64,000 nt of DNA from Candidatus Eremiobacteraceae bacterium. Lineage in GTDB: Bacteria; Vulcanimicrobiota; Vulcanimicrobiia; Eremiobacterales; Eremiobacteraceae. Position 1 is the stretch's first letter, and each line of letters begins with the position of its first letter. Location: assembly GCA_036511855.1 (NCBI GenBank), contig DATCBN010000027.1, positions 1 through 64,000 on the forward strand, in the 5' to 3' direction. Under the pieces are notes generated by a model, which saw only the letters and a list, made by a program, of their open reading frames with translations, made no database searches and was not told where the DNA came from. The position numbers were made by a program, and so were the translations under genes. Positions 35,207 to 44,629 of this stretch are shown in pieces.

Positions 35207-37131
35207 AGAGAACGATCGTGGCCGGCGCGCTGCTCTGCGCTGCGTTGCTTATCGCGTCCAAGCAATCCGGCGCAGCCGATGCAGCGCCGGCGCCCGCGGC
35301 GTCGGCAGCATCGCCGTCGCCGACTGCGACGCCCGTCATCAAGCGGCTCGACACCGAGATCGTCACCGCGCAGCGCCATCCCGGCACGATCGGATCGACT
35401 TCGCGCGAAACCTGGGTGCTGACCGCAGCGGATATTGAGCGTTTGGGCGCCGCATCGGTCGCCGATGCGCTTCGCTTCGTGCCCGGCGTCACCGTCAAAG
35501 ATACAGGGTTGACCGGGTCGCTGCAAACCGTCGCGTTGCGCGGAGCGAAATCAGAGCAGACCCTTGTCCTGATCGACGGTCGTCCCATCAACGATCCGGA
35601 CACGGGGGCGGTCGATTTCTCGTCGCTGCCCGTGAACGGCATCAGCCGCATCGAAGTGGTTTCCGGTGGCGCATCGACGCTTTACGGTTCGAGCGCGATC
35701 GGCGGCGTCATCAACATCATCACCGCCCGCCCGGCCGCGAATTCGTCGAGCGCATTCATCCAACTCGGCTATGCGGGCGCCGTGGACGAAGGCGTGACGG
35801 CGTCGTTCAACGATGCATCGTCACTCGGCATACGGGTAGACGCGCGCACGACGCACGCCCGCGATCAATTCGACTATCCAGCCTTCGATGCGCTTTCGCC
35901 GGGGACGCGGACGGACACTGACGCCAAGATCGGCGACGTTGCCGTCGCTGTCTCGCGCGATTTCGGCACGGCGCACGCTCGAGTCCGTCTCAGCGACGAT
36001 ACGCAAGACACCGGGATCCCTGGCGACGCCTCCTTCGAGTTGACTCCGCTCGGCAGACAGCAGCGCATCTTTGATCGCAGCGACTTCACGTTAGATGTGC
36101 CGGCGGGCGGCAACGCGTGGACGCTGCAGCTGTTCGCCGACGGCCGGCGGCTGCACGTCGGCGTTCCCGTGCCGTCGAATCCTGCGTTCGGCTTCGACGC
36201 GCTCGACAACTCGACGTCGCGTGGATTCTCGGTTCGCGATTCGATCAGCGCGGGCTCCGCACAGCTCGTGACCGTCGGCTATGATTCGCGCGGCGATACG
36301 TCGCTGTTCTCCGGACTGACGACCAAACCACCGACGGTCGCCGCGGACGCCACGACCGCGTGGTATGTCGCCGACGATCTGCATGCGCCGGACGCGCGCT
36401 TCAGCAGTTCGATCGGTTTGCGCAGCGAGCGGCCGCAGGGAACGGCGTCGACGAGCGTACCGTCGCTAGGGATGAGCGAACGGCTCGGCGGCGTGACGCT
36501 GCGCGCGAACTACGCGCGCGCCTTTCGCACGCCCGATCTCGACGACCGCTACTTTCCGTTCGCCGGCAATACCGCATTGCGGCCGGAGTATGCAGCCACG
36601 TTCGACACCGGCGCGACCGCGGATTTCGGAGCGGGCAACGCGACGCTGACGTGGTTCGGCGTCGATACGAACAATCTCATCGTATTCAATCCGACGACGT
36701 TTCTGCCGGTCAACATCGCGAAGGCGAGCGTGCGCGGCATGGAAGCACAGACCGAACTCAAGCTTTCGGCGGGCGCGCACATCCGCTTCGGGTATACCGA
36801 CTATCCGCGCGCCGCCGATCTCAGCGCGCTGCCTGGGACGCGCCTTCTCTATCGTCCGACTGCCACCGGATCGACTGAATATTGGCGTACGCTCGGCCGC
36901 GGCAGCGCGGGATTGAGTCTCGCGTTCACCGGCAGACGCTACGCCGATGAGGCGAACACCACCGCCCTGCCCGCGTATGCGAATCTCAGCGCCTACGTCT
37001 CGCGGCCGCTCGGTCGAGGGTTCGGCCTCACCGTGCGTCTCGACAACATCACCGGCCAGCGGGTCGAAGATACTTTCGGCTACCCGGTGCTTGGCACGAC
37101 GTTAAGCGTCCGGCTGACGACGTCGCAGTGA
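35203..37131 (+). CDS. btuB: TonB-dependent outer-membrane receptor, BtuB-like
   Basis: 642 residues from ATG 35203 in an ATGA overlap with the ATPase gene. A signal peptide (AGALLCAALLIASKQSGA) precedes an Ala/Pro linker and a possible TonB box, TEIVTAQRH. The plug domain (about 50-165) has DALRFVPGVTVKDTG, VALRGAKSEQTLVLIDG and STLYGSSAIGGVINI. The remainder is a 22-strand-type beta barrel ending in a beta-signal strand without the usual terminal aromatic residue (LSVRLTTSQ). Short for the family, as BtuB is (about 600). Its presence argues for a diderm envelope. Confidence 0.88.
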   Translation: MKRTIVAGALLCAALLIASKQSGAADAAPAPAASAASPSPTATPVIKRLDTEIVTAQRHPGTIGSTSRETWVLTAADIERLGAASVADALRFVPGVTVKDTGLTGSLQTVALRGAKSEQTLVLIDGRPINDPDTGAVDFSSLPVNGISRIEVVSGGASTLYGSSAIGGVINIITARPAANSSSAFIQLGYAGAVDEGVTASFNDASSLGIRVDARTTHARDQFDYPAFDALSPGTRTDTDAKIGDVAVAVSRDFGTAHARVRLSDDTQDTGIPGDASFELTPLGRQQRIFDRSDFTLDVPAGGNAWTLQLFADGRRLHVGVPVPSNPAFGFDALDNSTSRGFSVRDSISAGSAQLVTVGYDSRGDTSLFSGLTTKPPTVAADATTAWYVADDLHAPDARFSSSIGLRSERPQGTASTSVPSLGMSERLGGVTLRANYARAFRTPDLDDRYFPFAGNTALRPEYAATFDTGATADFGAGNATLTWFGVDTNNLIVFNPTTFLPVNIAKASVRGMEAQTELKLSAGAHIRFGYTDYPRAADLSALPGTRLLYRPTATGSTEYWRTLGRGSAGLSLAFTGRRYADEANTTALPAYANLSAYVSRPLGRGFGLTVRLDNITGQRVEDTFGYPVLGTTLSVRLTTSQ

Positions 37132-37973
37132 GCGTCAAGCGCGCGGCCGTCGGCGCCGCATTGCTGCTCGCGACGACGTGTTCGTGCGCGCCGCATGCGC
37201 CGCCATCTTCCGGCGCTGCACGCGAGTCCCGGCTGATCTCGCTCGCGCCATCGCTCACCGAGATCGTCTATGCCGTGGGATGCGGCGCCTACCTCGTCGG
37301 CGACACGGCATACGACGACTACCCTGCAGCCGCCCGCGCTTTGCCTCACGTCGGCGACGTGCGCACCGCGGACCTGGAACGCGTCGCCCAGCTGCGTCCA
37401 ACCGCGGTCCTGGCATTGCACGACGAAGAGGCCGAAGCGTCGCCGATCGAGCACCGGCTCGGCGTGCCGGTCGAGTATATGCCCAATCGCGACTTGCGCG
37501 ATCTCGATGGCGACATCGTCGGTGTCGGCCATGCGTGCGGCCGTCAAGAGCAGGCGGCGACGCTGAAGGATCTCCTCGATCGCAGGATCGCCGCGATACG
37601 GGCGCGCGCGCTCAAATCGCCGCCGCACGTGCGCGTGCTTTATCTCCTGGGACTTCCCGGTTATGCCGCCGGTCCACATTCGTTCTTAAACGATATGATC
37701 GTGGCCGCCGGCGGGGTGAATGTCGCGGCCACCGCGGATGAGCCCTATCCCAATCTGAGCGCGGAGTCTGTCGTGAAGATGGACCCGGACGTGATCATTG
37801 TTGCCCGCGATACGCCATTCGGCGCAGACGCCCGATCGCGCGAGCCGTGGCGCAGTCTGCGAGCGGTGCGCACCGGCCGCGTGCTCCGCCCTCCGTCCGA
37901 CGACATCATGGAGCGCGACGGTCCGCGCATTGTGGATGGGCTCGACTGGCTGCAGCACGTGCTCGCTCGCTGA
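37128..37973 (+). CDS. btuF: cobalamin-binding lipoprotein BtuF
   Basis: 281 residues from GTG 37128, overlapping the receptor stop (GTGA). The signal peptide ends in a lipobox-like TTCSC, so it is probably lipid-anchored, unlike E. coli BtuF. The fold is that of class III periplasmic binding proteins: RLISLAPSLTEIVYAVGCG, VGDTAYDDYP, a long linking helix (about 140-165) and DPDVIIVARDTPFG. It hands cobalamin to BtuCD. Last gene of the riboswitch operon; it ends 4 bases from a converging gene. Confidence 0.87.
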   Translation: MSVKRAAVGAALLLATTCSCAPHAPPSSGAARESRLISLAPSLTEIVYAVGCGAYLVGDTAYDDYPAAARALPHVGDVRTADLERVAQLRPTAVLALHDEEAEASPIEHRLGVPVEYMPNRDLRDLDGDIVGVGHACGRQEQAATLKDLLDRRIAAIRARALKSPPHVRVLYLLGLPGYAAGPHSFLNDMIVAAGGVNVAATADEPYPNLSAESVVKMDPDVIIVARDTPFGADARSREPWRSLRAVRTGRVLRPPSDDIMERDGPRIVDGLDWLQHVLAR

Positions 37974-37977
37974 TCGA

Positions 37978-38409
37978 TCACTGCAGCCACCTGACGAGTT
38001 CGATGAAATCGGCCTGGAAATAATGGCGCTTGAGGAGCGCCTCGACGCGGTAACCCGCACGCGTCAATAATTCGGCTGTCGCCCCATCTTGTTTTACGAG
38101 TGCGCGCGCCTTGTGGCAGTTGTGATACGAAGCGGTCTCTTCGAACCGGCGGACCAGCATTGAGGCGGCTGCGGACCCGCTTGAGGGCGAGGCGACGATG
38201 AGCTCGTCGATGGTCGCCACTCCGCCGGCGATCGTCATGAGCATGACCGCAATCGGCGGTGTTTGCGAATCGCCGTGTACGGCGAATCCAAACGAGCGCG
38301 CCGACGGGTCGAATGGGGCGCCGTACTGCTCCCTCGCCGTCAGCGCCGCTCTGTCTGCGAGCAAGCTCTTGATGGAATCGACGCTACACGAAACGATGAC
38401 CGGATTCAC
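37978..38409 (-). CDS. GNAT-like acetyltransferase domain protein
   Basis: 143 residues from GTG 38409, overlapping the previous stop (GTGA). The arrangement is that of a small GNAT: a central beta strand IDELIVASPSSGSAAASMLVRRFEE in place of the usual V-x-RG-G-G acetyl-CoA loop, then a helix and a C-terminal GYRVEALLKRHYF strand typical of the end of the fold. The loop is SSGSAA rather than a canonical RxxGxG/A, so activity is uncertain. Substrate unknown; it is coupled to a small protein of unknown function. Confidence 0.55.
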   Translation of the reverse strand: MNPVIVSCSVDSIKSLLADRAALTAREQYGAPFDPSARSFGFAVHGDSQTPPIAVMLMTIAGGVATIDELIVASPSSGSAAASMLVRRFEETASYHNCHKARALVKQDGATAELLTRAGYRVEALLKRHYFQADFIELVRWLQ

Positions 38410-38696
38410 GGTGCGTCGGGCAGGTGGCTTCCGCGTTCGCCGTGTTTTTTGTGCGCGTCATGCGGCTCGTCTTGATCGACGTCGAGGTCGGCGAGGCGAT
38501 AGAATACGATCTGCGAGCCGTCCTCGAATCCGACCTTGACGAGCGGGTTCTCGCGCGGCTGACCGGGAACCACCGCATGGACGCGGCCCGTACTTCCGAT
38601 CCAGCGGCGATGCACGTCGGTGAAATACGCGGGTTCCGGCTGCGTCTTGCGCACGGCGACGGAGCGGCCAACGATCACCTTCGGACGTACGTCCAC
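38406..38696 (-). CDS. small protein of unknown function
   Basis: 96 residues from GTG 38696, chosen because GGGAG lies 8 bases upstream; ATG 38741 is the longer choice. The middle (PKVIVGRSVAVRK, then HRRWIGSTGRVHAVV and PLVKVGFEDGSQIVFYRLADL) looks like a small SH3-like beta barrel that recognises RNA or protein, but no family was identified. The C-terminus is charged and His/Asp-rich. It is coupled to the GNAT-like gene, so the two may act together. Confidence 0.55.
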   Translation of the reverse strand: MDVRPKVIVGRSVAVRKTQPEPAYFTDVHRRWIGSTGRVHAVVPGQPRENPLVKVGFEDGSQIVFYRLADLDVDQDEPHDAHKKHGERGSHLPDAP

Positions 38697-38791
38697 GCTC
38701 TTTTCTCCCGACAGCCGATGGCGGCGGCTTGCGCTCGACATGCGAGCACGGCGCCGCAGACATCCACATCAAGATTAAGGTGCGTGAATGT

Positions 38792-39364
38792 ATGGACCTG
38801 CCCGCAGACGAGGCGGTCGTCGCAGGCCTCGCGGCGGACGAAATTGCGGCCGGCAATCTCATCGCCGCGTTCGGAGCGGCGGGCATCGGCCTTGCGTCGA
38901 TTCGGATCGGCGCGCACGATAGCACGCGGGCGCTCGCGATCGGGGCGGCACACGGCGTACATGGCGACTTAAGCCCGGAAGATCCACTGGCCGGCGCGCC
39001 CGGCCTCGGCACTGAGGCCGAACATCGCCGGCGCGTCGATCGAGGCGGCATGATCGGCGCGCTCGCCGGTGCACTGATCGGCGCGGCGTTTGGCATGTTG
39101 CCTCCAGGGCGCTTCGTCTCACCGATCCCAGATCAAGCACCGCTTGTCGACGCGTTGCTGTTCTTCGCCGCAGGCGGCATCTCGGGTGTCGTCCTGGGCG
39201 GTTCGTTTGGCGAGCAACTCTCAACCCATGCCGGATTCCGGCTGATCGACGGCATGGCCGAGGGACGCATCGCCGTTTCGGTATCGTGCGCGAATGCGCA
39301 AACGGCCGCGGTCCGGGCGATCTACGACGAACAACGTGCGTCAGACGTCGTCGTCATCGGCTGA
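38792..39364 (+). CDS. membrane protein of unknown function
   Basis: 190 residues from ATG 38792. Residues about 8-55 form an alpha/beta stretch (VVAGLAADEIAAGNLIAAFG). Two hydrophobic segments follow: GMIGALAGALIGAAFGMLPPG and LLFFAAGGISGVVLGGSFGE, both glycine-rich, separated by a short loop. The C-terminus returns to a soluble alpha/beta part (IAVSVSCANAQTAAVRAIYD, VVVIG), so the protein resembles stress-induced membrane proteins with an ACT-like or ferredoxin-like domain wrapped around a glycine zipper. No firm family. It stops 9 bases before the ABC-F gene. Confidence 0.6.
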   Translation: MDLPADEAVVAGLAADEIAAGNLIAAFGAAGIGLASIRIGAHDSTRALAIGAAHGVHGDLSPEDPLAGAPGLGTEAEHRRRVDRGGMIGALAGALIGAAFGMLPPGRFVSPIPDQAPLVDALLFFAAGGISGVVLGGSFGEQLSTHAGFRLIDGMAEGRIAVSVSCANAQTAAVRAIYDEQRASDVVVIG

Positions 39365-39372
39365 CGGCAACG

Positions 39373-41331
39373 ATGGAATGGATCCGGTTCGGCGGCATCG
39401 AGCGCTACTACGGCGCACAGCGCGTTCTTGGCGGAGCGACGGGCGTTCTTCGCGACGCCGAAAAGATCGGCTTGGTAGGCCCGAACGGCGCCGGCAAGTC
39501 GACGCTGCTGCGCATTCTCGCGGGTCTCGATGCGCCGGACGGCGGCGCAGTCGTGCGCGCGCGCGGCACCCGGATCGGATACGTAGGCCAAGAAGCGTCG
39601 CAGCACTCGCACGGCTCGCTTCGCGAAGCGCTCGAGATCGCCGTCGCCGCCGTGCGCGCACACGAACGAGAGCTTCGCGCCCTCGAGCAAGCGATGTCGG
39701 GGGAGAACGGCGACGTCGCGCTCGCGCATCTGTTAGAGAAATACGCCCGCGCACGAGACGAATTCGAACGGCACGGCGGCGAAGGTTTCGAACGCCGCAT
39801 GCGCTCGATGATCGCAGCGTTCGGCTTTGCGACCGAAGACCTCGACCGCTCCACCGAAGAGTTCTCGGGTGGCCAGCGCACGCGTGCGGCGCTGGCACGC
39901 GTCTTGCTCGAAGACCCGGACGTGCTGCTGCTCGACGAACCCACAAACCATCTCGATATCGAGGCGACCCGCTGGTTGGAACAACTGATCGCGCGCGACC
40001 GCCGCGCGTTTGTCATCATCTCGCACGATCGCTACGTGCTCGATCACGTCGCCACAGGCATCTGGGATCTGGAGCGCGGCGAGATCACGGCGTACACGCG
40101 AGGCCGCGACGAGGGCGCGTATAGCGCCTTTGTCGCAGAGCGCCTCCGCAAAGACGAACTCGCTCAAGCCGAATACGAGCGGTATGCGGCGGAGCGCGTA
40201 CGCCGGCAGGCGGTCATCGCAGAGTTGCGCACGCACGGGTCGCATAACTACGCGCAAGTGCGAAGCCGCGAAAAGCAGTTGGCGAAGTTCGATGCGCCGG
40301 ATGCGCCGCGGCGGCGGGCGAAAAAAATCGCCGTCAAGCTCGCGTCGTCAAGCGCGCGGCGCGATGGCATCGACCTCGCGGTCGACGGCCTTTCAAAAGC
40401 GTACGGTGCGCCGCTGTTCGCCGGACTCGAGTTCGACCTCGCACACGGCGAGCGGCTTGCCGTCGTCGGGCCGAACGGATCGGGAAAGTCGACGCTCTTG
40501 AAGATCCTCGCGGGCCTCGCGCCGGCAGATTCGGGCGACGTTAATTTTCGCTCGGGCGTGAAGCCGTCGTACTTTTCGCAAGATTCGGCCGCGGCGTTGG
40601 ACATCGGGATGCGCGCGGTGGACGCAGTCGGCGAAGAAGCGGGCGTGCTGCCGCAACGGGCGCGAGCGCTTCTCGGCGCGATGGGTCTAGGCGGCGACGC
40701 GGCCGACAAAAAGGTCGAGTCGTTCTCGGGCGGCGAGCGGCGGCGCATCATGCTCGCCCGTCTGATGGCGCGCGATGCGGATTGCCTGTTGCTCGATGAG
40801 CCTACGAACGATCTCGATATCGCGAGCCGCGAGGCGCTCGAGCATGCGCTCGACGGATACGGTGGATCGATCGTCGTGGTCTCGCACGACCGGTACTTGT
40901 TGGCGCGCATCGCCGACCGGGTGCTCAGCCTTCGCGACGGCGAGTGGACGCTGGGCGACGGAGGCTACGAAGCCTATGAATCGCGGCGCGCCGCCGAAGC
41001 GCAGGCTTCGCTTGCCACGCCTGCGGCCGAGATCGTCCGAGACGAGCCGGCTCCGCCGGTCAGCCAAGCTCGGCTGTCCAAGAACCGGCGCGTCTCGCTC
41101 GAGCAAGAAAGCGCGCGGCTGGAAGCGGAGATCGTGCGTCTCGACGCTCGCCGCGCGGACATCGAAGAACGATTCGCCTCGCCCGAGATCAGCCGTGACG
41201 GCAAGCGAGTGCGGTCGTTGCGGTCCGAACTCGACGAGATCGATCGCGCGGCGACCGCGGCCCTCGCCGCGTGGGAACTGGCCGTGGAAGCGCTCGATGC
41301 GGACGACGCGGCTGCGCGCGCATCGCAATGA
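39373..41331 (+). CDS. ABC-F family ATPase (Uup/EttA type)
   Basis: 652 residues from ATG 39373. Two ABC domains in one chain and no membrane helices: Walker A GLVGPNGAGKST (about 34-45) and VVGPNGSGKST (about 365-375), signatures FSGGQRTRAAL and FSGGERRRIML, Walker B LLLDEPTNHLDI and LLLDEPTNDLDI, with the linker between them rich in Arg/Glu (the P-site tRNA-interaction motif). A C-terminal coiled coil follows (about 575-650). ABC-F proteins bind the ribosomal E site to relieve stalling or confer antibiotic protection. Which role applies here cannot be told. Confidence 0.9.
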   Translation: MEWIRFGGIERYYGAQRVLGGATGVLRDAEKIGLVGPNGAGKSTLLRILAGLDAPDGGAVVRARGTRIGYVGQEASQHSHGSLREALEIAVAAVRAHERELRALEQAMSGENGDVALAHLLEKYARARDEFERHGGEGFERRMRSMIAAFGFATEDLDRSTEEFSGGQRTRAALARVLLEDPDVLLLDEPTNHLDIEATRWLEQLIARDRRAFVIISHDRYVLDHVATGIWDLERGEITAYTRGRDEGAYSAFVAERLRKDELAQAEYERYAAERVRRQAVIAELRTHGSHNYAQVRSREKQLAKFDAPDAPRRRAKKIAVKLASSSARRDGIDLAVDGLSKAYGAPLFAGLEFDLAHGERLAVVGPNGSGKSTLLKILAGLAPADSGDVNFRSGVKPSYFSQDSAAALDIGMRAVDAVGEEAGVLPQRARALLGAMGLGGDAADKKVESFSGGERRRIMLARLMARDADCLLLDEPTNDLDIASREALEHALDGYGGSIVVVSHDRYLLARIADRVLSLRDGEWTLGDGGYEAYESRRAAEAQASLATPAAEIVRDEPAPPVSQARLSKNRRVSLEQESARLEAEIVRLDARRADIEERFASPEISRDGKRVRSLRSELDEIDRAATAALAAWELAVEALDADDAAARASQ

Positions 41332-41341
41332 ACCGCTTGCG

Positions 41342-42553
41342 ATGACGCCGCAGAGCCCGTATGCCGGTCTTTCGAGCGACGACGGCCGGGCATTGCTGGC
41401 CGGATTGAGCGCGTTTTCGGAGGAGCGCGCCACCGATGCCGCGGCCTACGCGCGCGCGCGTGCGATACCCGAGGTGGCAGCCGCCGCGCTTGCCACGGCG
41501 TTTGCGCGCCGCAGAGCGATCGCCGCGGGCAAGTTCTCGCGCGCGGACGTCATGCTCTTCACGCGAGCCGGCTACGAACAGGCGACGTCGGAAGCGGTCG
41601 CTCGTCACCGCGCGACGCGCTTTGCCGCCTACCGGACCGTGGCCGATCTCTGCTGCGGAATCGGAAGCGACGCGGTCGCACTTGCGGCCGTCACGAAATG
41701 CGTCGCCGCGGTCGATTTCGATCCGGATGCGCTCGCCTGCGCGCGCGCCAACGCGGACGCGTTGGGTGTCGGATCTCGCGTCCGGATCGCGGCGAGCGAC
41801 GCCCTGACGTTTGATCTGCGCGGGCAAGAAGCCGCATTTGCCGACCCATCGCGGCGCCGAGAAGGCGTTCGCGTGCGCGGCGGGCACCGGTACTCACCGG
41901 CCCTTGAGTCGCTGCTGGCGCGCGCGGCCGAACTGCCCGGCTGCCGGCTCGCGGTGAAAGTCGCGCCCGGCCTGACCTTCGAGGATCCACAGCTGCGTTT
42001 ATCGCTCGCGCGCGCGCCGCTTGAGATCGAACTCGTGTCCGAACGCGGCACGTGCAAGGAAGCGGTGTTGTGGTGCGGCGATCTCGCCCGGGCCGACGGC
42101 GCGCGGCGAGCGACGGTGATCGATGCCTCGGGCATACACATTCTCGACGGCGACCCTACCGAAAAAGCGGCTTTGCGGGGTTTCGGCACATACGTGGGCG
42201 AGCCGGACCCAGCCGTCATCCGCGCCGGATTGCTAGCCGCCGTGTGCGACGCGTCCGACGCCGGCCCGATGGATTCACGGGTCGCATATCTCGCCGCGGA
42301 CCGGCCGGCGCCGTCGCCGTTCGTGCGCTGGTATCCGGTGATCGAAGCGATCCCGTTCAACGTCAAGCGCGTCCGCGCGCGGCTTCGCGCTCGCAACATC
42401 GGTCATCTCGTTGTGAAGACGCGGGCATTTCCGCTTACGCCCGATGACGTCACCGCATTGCTGAAGCCCGAAGGATCGGAACATGCGACCCTGGTCTGCA
42501 CGACCGTGCGCGAGAAGAAGTGGGCGGTGCTGTGCGGAACCGTCGGCGCGTGA
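41342..42553 (+). CDS. class I SAM methyltransferase with THUMP-like C-terminus
   Basis: 403 residues from ATG 41342, 10 bases after the ABC-F gene. SAM-binding loop VADLCCGIGSDAVALA (about 100-115), acidic loop VAAVDFDPDALACARANADA, and motif IV-like AFADPSRR in place of DPPR. The C-terminal about 150 residues (PFVRWYPVIEAIPFNVKRVRARLR, then GHLVVKTRAFPL) match the THUMP-like domain found in this family. Members probably methylate RNA, but the substrate is not established. GTGA overlap with the next gene. Confidence 0.8.
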   Translation: MTPQSPYAGLSSDDGRALLAGLSAFSEERATDAAAYARARAIPEVAAAALATAFARRRAIAAGKFSRADVMLFTRAGYEQATSEAVARHRATRFAAYRTVADLCCGIGSDAVALAAVTKCVAAVDFDPDALACARANADALGVGSRVRIAASDALTFDLRGQEAAFADPSRRREGVRVRGGHRYSPALESLLARAAELPGCRLAVKVAPGLTFEDPQLRLSLARAPLEIELVSERGTCKEAVLWCGDLARADGARRATVIDASGIHILDGDPTEKAALRGFGTYVGEPDPAVIRAGLLAAVCDASDAGPMDSRVAYLAADRPAPSPFVRWYPVIEAIPFNVKRVRARLRARNIGHLVVKTRAFPLTPDDVTALLKPEGSEHATLVCTTVREKKWAVLCGTVGA

Positions 42554-43296
42554 TCGATGCGGTAATCACGGCCGGCGGGCGTCTGCCGCCCGATCTTGCA
42601 GGACGGTTCGGCACCGACGTCAAGGCTTGTGTGAGCATCGGCGGCAGCACCATGCTCGCGCGCACCATCGAAGCATTGCGTGGAGTTCACGAAGTGGCGC
42701 GGATCGTCGTCGTGGGACCCGAGGCCGCCCGCGGCATGGCCGACGCGGATGAGTTCATACTCGAACGCGCTACCGGTGAGGAGAATCTGTTGGCCGCCCT
42801 GCGCGCCGCGAGCGGTGATCGGACTGTGTTCTGCGCGTCGGACATGCCGTTCGTCTCCACGCGCGCCCTGGCGGATCTGCTCGAGCGGGCGCCCGCGGAC
42901 GCGTGCGCGGTCTATCCCATTTTCACGCGCGACGAATTCGAGCGCGAATATCCGAAGGGCAGGTCGAGCTTTGCGACGCTCGCCGATGGAGCCTGGACCG
43001 GCGCGAGCGCGTTCGTGGTGCGTGCGGCGGCTCTCTTGCACAGCGAGCGCATCGTGACGCGCGCGTTCGGTGCACGAAAAAACCTATCGGCGCTCGCCGC
43101 CCTTTTCGGTCCGATGCTGACGATTGCGTACTTGCGCGGCGCGCTTCGCGTCGCCGACATCGAGGCGCGCGCGAGCGCGCTGTTCGGGGCGCCGGTCGTC
43201 GCATTGCGCGGCGCCGACCCTGCCCTCGCGCTCGATTGCGACGATGCCGCGGATTTCGACTATGCCGAAGCGCTGCTCGCCCGGACGCCACCATGA
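42550..43296 (+). CDS. MobA-like nucleotidyltransferase family protein
   Basis: 248 residues from GTG 42550, overlapping the methyltransferase stop (GTGA). The N-terminus VIDAVITAGGRLPPDL with FGTDVKACVSIGGSTML resembles the nucleotide-binding signature of MobA/IspD-like transferases, though the usual GGxSxRMG-K loop is altered. FCASDMPFVS contains the metal-binding aspartate. It may transfer CMP or GMP in cofactor or cell-envelope synthesis. A molybdenum hydroxylase is encoded 10 kb away, but no direct link is shown. It overlaps the MFS gene by ATGA. Confidence 0.68.
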   Translation: MIDAVITAGGRLPPDLAGRFGTDVKACVSIGGSTMLARTIEALRGVHEVARIVVVGPEAARGMADADEFILERATGEENLLAALRAASGDRTVFCASDMPFVSTRALADLLERAPADACAVYPIFTRDEFEREYPKGRSSFATLADGAWTGASAFVVRAAALLHSERIVTRAFGARKNLSALAALFGPMLTIAYLRGALRVADIEARASALFGAPVVALRGADPALALDCDDAADFDYAEALLARTPP

Positions 43297-44585
43297 CCGC
43301 CGATACCAAAGCGAATCCGCGAAACCCCAATCCGGCCGCGCTTTCGTTTTACTGGTTCGCTTTGGAGGCCCACTGGGCGGCTTTGCTCGGCGCCGCGCTT
43401 CAGGGTCAGATCGCCCGGTTTGCCGATCCGTCGTTCGTCGGGCGGGCGTCCGCGATTCTACTCGGTTTGGGGGCGCTGTTCGCGATCGCTTCGCAGTATG
43501 TGGCAGGGCGCGCGTCCGACCGCGCACGGCGCCGTTTGCCGTTCGTGGTGGCAGGAACGCTGTGCGACATCGCGGCGTTGTTCGCATTCGCGCTCGCGCC
43601 GTCGTTCATCGCCGTCATTGCCGCGTTCGCGGCCGTTCAGATCTCGCTCAATACCGCCAACGGTCCATATCAAGCGCTCATTCCTGACCGGGTCGACCCA
43701 AGCCGTCATGGCCGGGCGTCCGCGGTGATGGGTCTTTTCCGGCTCGGCGGCAACGCCGCGGGATTCGTTCTCGCGCGCATCTTCGTGCACCAACCCGGAC
43801 CGGGTCTGAGCATCGCGGATTTCCAACACGGGCTCGTACTGCTCGCCGTCGCGATTTCCGTGCTGCTGCTCGCCGGCATGCTGACCACCGTTTTTTCCAT
43901 CGCAGAGCAGCCGCTCTCCGCAGAAGCGCCGACGGGCACAGCGGCGGTTCCGCCGGAGTTCTGGACGCACAAGAAGTCGTTCGTCGCGCTGCTTGTTTCG
44001 CGCTCGCTCGTCAGCCTCGGATTGTATTCGATCGTTCCGTTCTTCGCGTTCTTCTTGAAGAACGCGCTGCATGTCGCCGCCTATATTCCGACGAGCGTCG
44101 ACCTGCTCCTGACGATGACGCTCTGCTCGCTCGTGGGCACGTTGCCGGCGGGCATCGCAAGCGACCGTTTCTCGAAGAAGGGCCTCATGTTCGGCGCGAT
44201 CGCAGGCCTCGGCGTGGGCGCGGTGGGACTGGCTCTCGCCCCCGGTCTGCAAGTCGCCGTCGCCGTTGCGATTCCTATCGGCATAGGGTGGGGCGCCTAT
44301 TACTCCGTCGACTGGGCGCTCGCATGCAACTTGCTGCCCGCCGATCGCGCCGGGGCGCTGATGGCGATTTGGAATATCGGCGCTGCCGGGCCCCAAGTGC
44401 TCGCGCCGCTCATCGGGGGCGTCTTCGTCGATCTCATGGGTGCGAGCAGCGGCGATCTCGGCTTGGCTTATCGCTGGCTGTTCGCCCTCGTGGCTGTGTA
44501 CCTTGCGCTCGGCGCCGTGGCGCTGGCATTCGTGCGCGAACCGGTTCGCACGCCGCCGGAAGGAATGGCCGTCAAGCCCCGATAA
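43293..44585 (+). CDS. MFS transporter
   Basis: 430 residues with about 12 predicted membrane helices. Motif A in the first cytoplasmic loop reads GRASDRARRRLPFVVAG, and the C-half repeat has GIASDRFSKKGLM. The pattern WALACNLLPADRAGALMAIWNIGA is typical of the SLC45/sucrose-type MFS branch, so a sugar or a related solute is possible. ATG 43293 overlaps the preceding gene by 4 bases. The coupling to ABC-F, methyltransferase and nucleotidyltransferase genes looks like one transcript, but the roles have no obvious common theme. Confidence 0.78.
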   Translation: MTADTKANPRNPNPAALSFYWFALEAHWAALLGAALQGQIARFADPSFVGRASAILLGLGALFAIASQYVAGRASDRARRRLPFVVAGTLCDIAALFAFALAPSFIAVIAAFAAVQISLNTANGPYQALIPDRVDPSRHGRASAVMGLFRLGGNAAGFVLARIFVHQPGPGLSIADFQHGLVLLAVAISVLLLAGMLTTVFSIAEQPLSAEAPTGTAAVPPEFWTHKKSFVALLVSRSLVSLGLYSIVPFFAFFLKNALHVAAYIPTSVDLLLTMTLCSLVGTLPAGIASDRFSKKGLMFGAIAGLGVGAVGLALAPGLQVAVAVAIPIGIGWGAYYSVDWALACNLLPADRAGALMAIWNIGAAGPQVLAPLIGGVFVDLMGASSGDLGLAYRWLFALVAVYLALGAVALAFVREPVRTPPEGMAVKPR

Positions 44586-44629
44586 GGCTCAAGCAGATTT
44601 TCACCGCTTCGGAAAAGGAGACCGTCGAA

